Assembly: GCA_025266875.1 (NCBI GenBank)
Contig: JALLLT010000009.1
Coordinates: 496,001-560,000, forward strand
Length of the DNA stretch: 64,000 bases
Source: Fennellomyces sp. T-0311
Taxonomy: Eukaryota > Mucoromycota > Mucoromycetes > Mucorales > Lichtheimiaceae
Direction: 5' to 3'
The notes beneath the pieces are model-generated. The model made no database searches, was not told where the DNA came from, and was given only the letters and a program-made list of their open reading frames with translations. Made by a program: the position numbers and the translations under genes. This document shows, one piece after another, positions 60,189 through 64,000 of this stretch. Within the stretch, counting starts at the first letter, position 1; each line of letters opens with the position of its first letter.

Positions 60189-61919
60189 TCATGTTGACCA
60201 TGCATTGCAGCAGATCCAACAGGATATGATTGTTGGGGGGAGGGAGTACTTTGCAATTCTTCTTGGAACCATGAAGGCGATCCTATCGTAGATACTGCAA
60301 CAGAGCGTTGCTATACCCTTCTTCGGACCCTTAGGTCGTACAATGCCTCGCGGATGTTGCTCAATAGCGTTCCTCATCACGTCTTTAATTTTTCCGAGCT
60401 TGGCGTCGAGCAATCTATTGCATACTTGCATGCATCTCATCCCCTGCTATAGGATAGGGACTGATTTAGGTTGATATGGTGTGGCGAATAACATCGGTTC
60501 TTCTTGCCTACGGAATCAATGAGCCAAACTGGCAGTAACGGATCAAGAACTGTGCAAACGCCTTAACCAAGCAAGCCGTTACGGCCAGTGTTTTGATGCT
60601 TCTTGTCCGAAAAGATGAAATCCGGGGCAAATCCATGTGTCTGCAGACTACGGAAAAAGCGTCGTATCATCTCCTGGCGCGAGGGTGCTCTGTCGTGCTC
60701 TGGAACGACGCCATCATTAACACCGAGAAGCATATAAGCGATGGGGAATCCGCATCCATTAAAGTTGGCAACAACGCCGAAGAGCTCGTATCCCATTCTA
60801 TTCGTCTTATATGTCGAATCGACATGGAATTCGCGTACCAAAGGGGATGCCCACGCCGAAATATAAAAAACTCGGTGATGAGACCGAAACCAACAACACC
60901 ACCATAATTCCGATAAAGAATCTGTTTTTTATTCATCATAAATATGTATGAACTCTTTATTGTTGGCTACAATTTTTGTTGCATAGTAATCATCGCAAAG
61001 AAAGCTATGGTCATGCACATATAGTTATCTTACACATACCTTGCAGACACCATTGGTGCCTCTATCAACGTGCATTATGGCTGAAATAAGTTGATTGTCG
61101 TGGAGTATATACCAGTTTTCAACTTGACGTGCCCATGAAGCATAAACCTACAGCATCATACCACCGCTTGTTACATACCTGTGGTTACGTAACAGTACCA
61201 GCAGCAGTCGGAAACTAAGCAACAATGCGACGGTATAGCGGTTGAGCTGAAAGCTCTTCCGCATGTTCGACGATATACTCACAAACTTCTCGTGGCATCT
61301 CTGTGCGGATATTCTCTCGCAGTCGAGGAGGAGGTGACCAGAAGAGTGTTGAATTTTGAGGTATACATACACACTCTCCCGGTCAATATACCCCGAGATT
61401 TTTCCATTGCAAGGATGAGTTCGCATGCGAGAATGAAGACGAGCACGAACTTCATCCGGCACTTGAGACTGAACTCTAGTCTCCTGACAACAGGTATACT
61501 TAAAGGAAATCGAGCGTCGTAGTTCTGGATCAGCGAGGTTCTTCAAGTAATACATGAAACCATCACATGCTTCGATTTGACTACCGATGTGCATAAGAAG
61601 AGCGCGATCGTCAGCCAGTTGCAGCATGAAGCCTTCAATTAACACATCAGCCCCGTATGCATATGATAATACACCAGCTAAAAAAAGCTTATTAAGTATA
61701 GTTTCGGTTTATTCTAATTATTTGATACAAACCATCAGTGCGTGCTGGGATAAACTCAATCATTTCTTCCATTGTCGTCGCGAATTCCGAAGCAGGGCGT
61801 GCCACATTAGACTGTCTACGGCGGCAGGTAATACACGTCCTGTACTGTCCATTTCTAGCCGTAAAATCCCGGGCAGGACAACACACCTTGCAGTGGGAGC
61901 AGTATTGAAGAGAATCCAT
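60189..61919 (-). mobile_element. Mutator-like element (MULE) transposase gene
   Basis: Read on the minus strand from ATG 61919: an N-terminal Cys cluster CSHCKVCCPARDF...YRTCITCRRRQ typical of transposon-borne zinc knuckles; exon from about 61677 (AGVLSYAYGADVLIEGF) with FKYTCCQE, RMRTHPCNGKISGYID and QHSSGHLLLDC, the FAR1/WRKY-like DNA-binding block of MULEs; exon around 61150-61050 (VYASWARQVENWYIL); then the DDE domain at about 60860-60590: PLVREFHVDSTYKTNRMGYE, LFGVVANFNGCGFPIAYMLL and FAPDFIFSDK. HVDSTYKTN carries the first catalytic Asp and SDK the second. Downstream to 60189 the frame is broken or unrecognised; a catalytic Glu region was not fixed. Terminal inverted repeats were not located. 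Possibly recent but truncated. Confidence 0.72.
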
Positions 61920-63178
61920 GGTAAAGAGCGAAGATATGTGGCATATAACGTAATGCGGTTGCATGACAACCATCCAATTCTAGCCAACACCTATGTGGCT
62001 CATTAAACGATTGCCCTGAAGGCTGATCGTGTAACAAACATGGCTTTCGACGGTTAATATGGGTGTTGTGGATGCTATCTATGTCGTCCAACAGCTTCAA
62101 ACTATACTGTGCCATCCTGGGCACGCATTGATACAGCAAGACACAATTTCGCAATATGCTAGTATGCTGGTCAAGTGCTCCGACAAACACATGCCTTCCT
62201 TTTTTACTTTGACTTTCTACACACTTCAACTGCAAACGCTTAGTATACATGCGGACAGGATCTTATCTGACCCGATTTGTGAAGAACAACGCTATCTCAG
62301 CACCATCGTTTTCGACCACGGCAGAAAGGCGAGTAAGCTTATTTTGTTTTGAATAAAAGCCACCGTATTATAGTTATGGCACTGTATAAACGCAAGCTCA
62401 AGTATGTTCCTGCTGCATTTTACTTTGAAATCCTGGTCGTACCGCTCGCTGCACTTGCTGAATACAAATCACAGCATACAGCGTAATGCGGTTGCATCAC
62501 ATGGCCCAGAACAAATAGCAGACACCCGATATTTATGCTTCATATCGAACAGTTTATCATGATGAGTATGTTTCTGCTACGCTTTGGGCGTGCCCGGTAC
62601 GAGTTCGGTACGGTATGGTGCGGCTGGAAACCGCATAGTTCTTGCTGAGAACCACTGGCGGTGCTTTTGTTTTGAAAGGGTTGTGGCGTGCTCTTCTAGT
62701 CAGTCTTAGGTTTGAGACCCTGATAGCCGTCAATGAGGGTCGACGGTGTAACAAACATAGGCAAAACAAAAAGACAGCTTTCAATGTTTCATATGGACAT
62801 TGTCGGTGTTATCAATGTCGCGCTAAACAACTTTAAGCTATGCCGGTGCCACCCATGCAAACATCAGTCTCAACTTTTTTTATTTACGAACAGGAGACGA
62901 TCAAAGTGTTCCGACGATCGCATGCCGTTTTTTTTTTACGTAGACTTTCAACGTGGGCAAAGAAACAAACATTCAAGACCTTTTATGTAGACTTTCAACG
63001 CGCACAAAGAAACAAACATTCAAGACCCTTCCTCACATCTCGCGATAGTTTTTTTTAAGTATCAACATAAAACAGATATTGTTTACAACGTGACAAAAAG
63101 CCTGTTTATTGAACAATTTACAAGTGCGTAGTATTTTTGGCCTAGATTCATATCTAGTGGATAAAGATCGCGGATTTG
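61920..63178. other. Repeat-bearing non-coding stretch
   Basis: Two segments, about 62020-62220 and about 62735-62960, look like diverged copies of each other (both have GTGTAACAAACAT, then a GxTATCxATGTCG stretch, then CATGCCxT before a T-run and GACTTTC). They may be paralogous debris of one element, possibly related to the MULE. No gene is supported. Confidence 0.4.
62941..63030. repeat. Tandem duplication, two units of 47 bp
   Basis: TAGACTTTCAACG at 62941 recurs at 62988, and both units go on with CAAAGAAACAAACATTCAAG. Differences are limited to a few bases. Confidence 0.8.
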
Positions 63179-63944
63179 ATGAAAAACACACTTCATTATA
63201 TCCTGGTAACAATGTTAACAAAGGGGCAAGCATCTTGCCTGGTACTTGGCGATCAACCCACACCAGAAAACTGTATAGCCGCTCAGGAATACCTGAAAAA
63301 ATGTGGTTTGATTGCAGCATACTTACGCGGCGCTGACCCTTATACTCCCGTGGCAATTGGAATCAAGGTCTTGGAACGGGATCCTTTCAAGTTCTTGACG
63401 TATCCCGATTGTGGTATAAGTTTGTTGCTAGCATTAATTTTTTCAGGGATGAAGAATTTAACAATTATTTCTAGGCAACCAAGTGACAAACAGCTCCCAG
63501 CATCAAGTTTCAGTTCCCTCAGAAATTACAACAGCGAACAAGGAAACCATAACAGAGAACGTGGAAAGCACTATGGAGTACGAGACGTTGAACCCCCAGC
63601 CAGTGTCGTCAAAGCGAGCCGGGCAATCAGTGGTGATACCATTCACCTATGGCAAACTGTTCGAAATGATGGCAACCATTGGCACTACAATGAATCCGGG
63701 AAACGATGTCGTTTTCGAGGAGAAGGTGCTGACGTCCGAAGCAATCTACGAAACCATGGAGACAATTTTTCCGGATATGGCACGCTACTGCAAGACAGCA
63801 AACCAGCTGAACTACTGGCTTGGAAAAGAAGGTGTTTGGGGTCAAAGCAAAAAGTATCCAGTAAATGGAAAGCGAGTTGCTGCCAGAAAGATTTGGCTTA
63901 TTCGACCCGAGTTTCGTGGTAATAATAGGCTCCAATATTTGTGA
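63179..63944 (+). CDS. Unrecognised two-exon protein, 234 residues
   Basis: Exons 63179-63413 and 63475-63944 join in phase (DCG|NQVTN) across a 61-base GT-AG intron. ATG 63179 is the first; another at 63212 is possible. The N-terminal 80 residues form a mixed alpha/beta stretch with two Cys (KKCGLIAAYLRGADPYTP, VLERDPFKFLTYPDCG). A polar Thr/Glu/Asn-rich linker follows, then a C-terminal block, residues 135-234 (VIPFTYGKLFEMMATIG, YETMETIFPDMARYC, YWLGKEGVWG, KYPVNGKRVAARKIWLIRP), which ends in a basic aromatic segment that could bind nucleic acid. No family is recognised. Proximity to the MULE raises the possibility of a transposon-borne protein. Confidence 0.55.
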
Positions 63945-64000
63945 ATTACACTTGTTGACATGACATATAGATTTTGTAGCAGCAACCGAAGACACCCTCC

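Overview
This is a window of nuclear genome from an early-diverging filamentous fungus, most likely a Mucoromycotina (Mucorales-type) species. Genes are split by short GT-AG introns, mostly 50-70 bases. The recognisable proteins are fungal (SHO1, AUR1, a stand-alone HIS3 enzyme, a CBM14-like secreted protein). One gene, UFL1, belongs to the UFM1-ligation pathway, which Dikarya have generally lost. I found no rRNA gene, no intact tRNA gene and no CRISPR array. The genus is an inference.

Left part, 1-15.9 kb: a repeat-built LEA-like protein cut by the window edge; on the minus strand ceramide synthase (LAG1), imidazoleglycerol-phosphate dehydratase (HIS3), glutamine synthetase with a GATA-rich upstream region, and PIG-P/GPI19; a decayed LINE; an MFS transporter; a secreted Ser-rich, GPI-type protein; and a small C2H2 zinc-finger protein.

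Middle part, 15.9-35.7 kb: gene-poor and rich in repeats. Islands of real genes are a second small C2H2 protein, RPL38 with an ATG-only coding exon, a Rab11/Ypt31 GTPase in seven exons, an unrecognised four-exon gene whose first exon and promoter are copied in inverted orientation 1.2 kb away as a frameshifted pseudogene, and a small 97-residue protein. Between them lie two related pogo-like TIR elements and a foldback element.

Dense block, 35.7-49.3 kb: SHO1 (minus) and UFL1 (plus) share a 188-base promoter region. UFL1 is followed after 68 bases by exocyst SEC8, which converges on a CaMK1-type kinase. Then come a small membrane protein, a biotin carboxylase/BCCP protein and a CBM14-like secreted protein.

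Right part, 49.3-64 kb: a decaying AT-hook/acidic ORF; a long multi-exon gene at 50.9-54.3 kb that I read as a Fanzor (eukaryotic TnpB-like RNA-guided nuclease) with a RuvC-I GIDPG motif and a RuvC-III DRDKNAAYNM motif, but with an in-frame TGA and a broken zinc-ribbon part. It ends 15 bases before the start codon of LTV1 (ribosome biogenesis). Then follow AUR1 (inositol phosphorylceramide synthase), a long gene-poor stretch, a Mutator-like transposase and an unrecognised two-exon gene.

Functional links: LAG1 and AUR1 are consecutive activities in fungal sphingolipid synthesis; SHO1, RAB11, SEC8 and PIG-P act at or on the way to the cell surface. These genes are not clustered as a pathway. 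The Fanzor is the most unusual system in the window.
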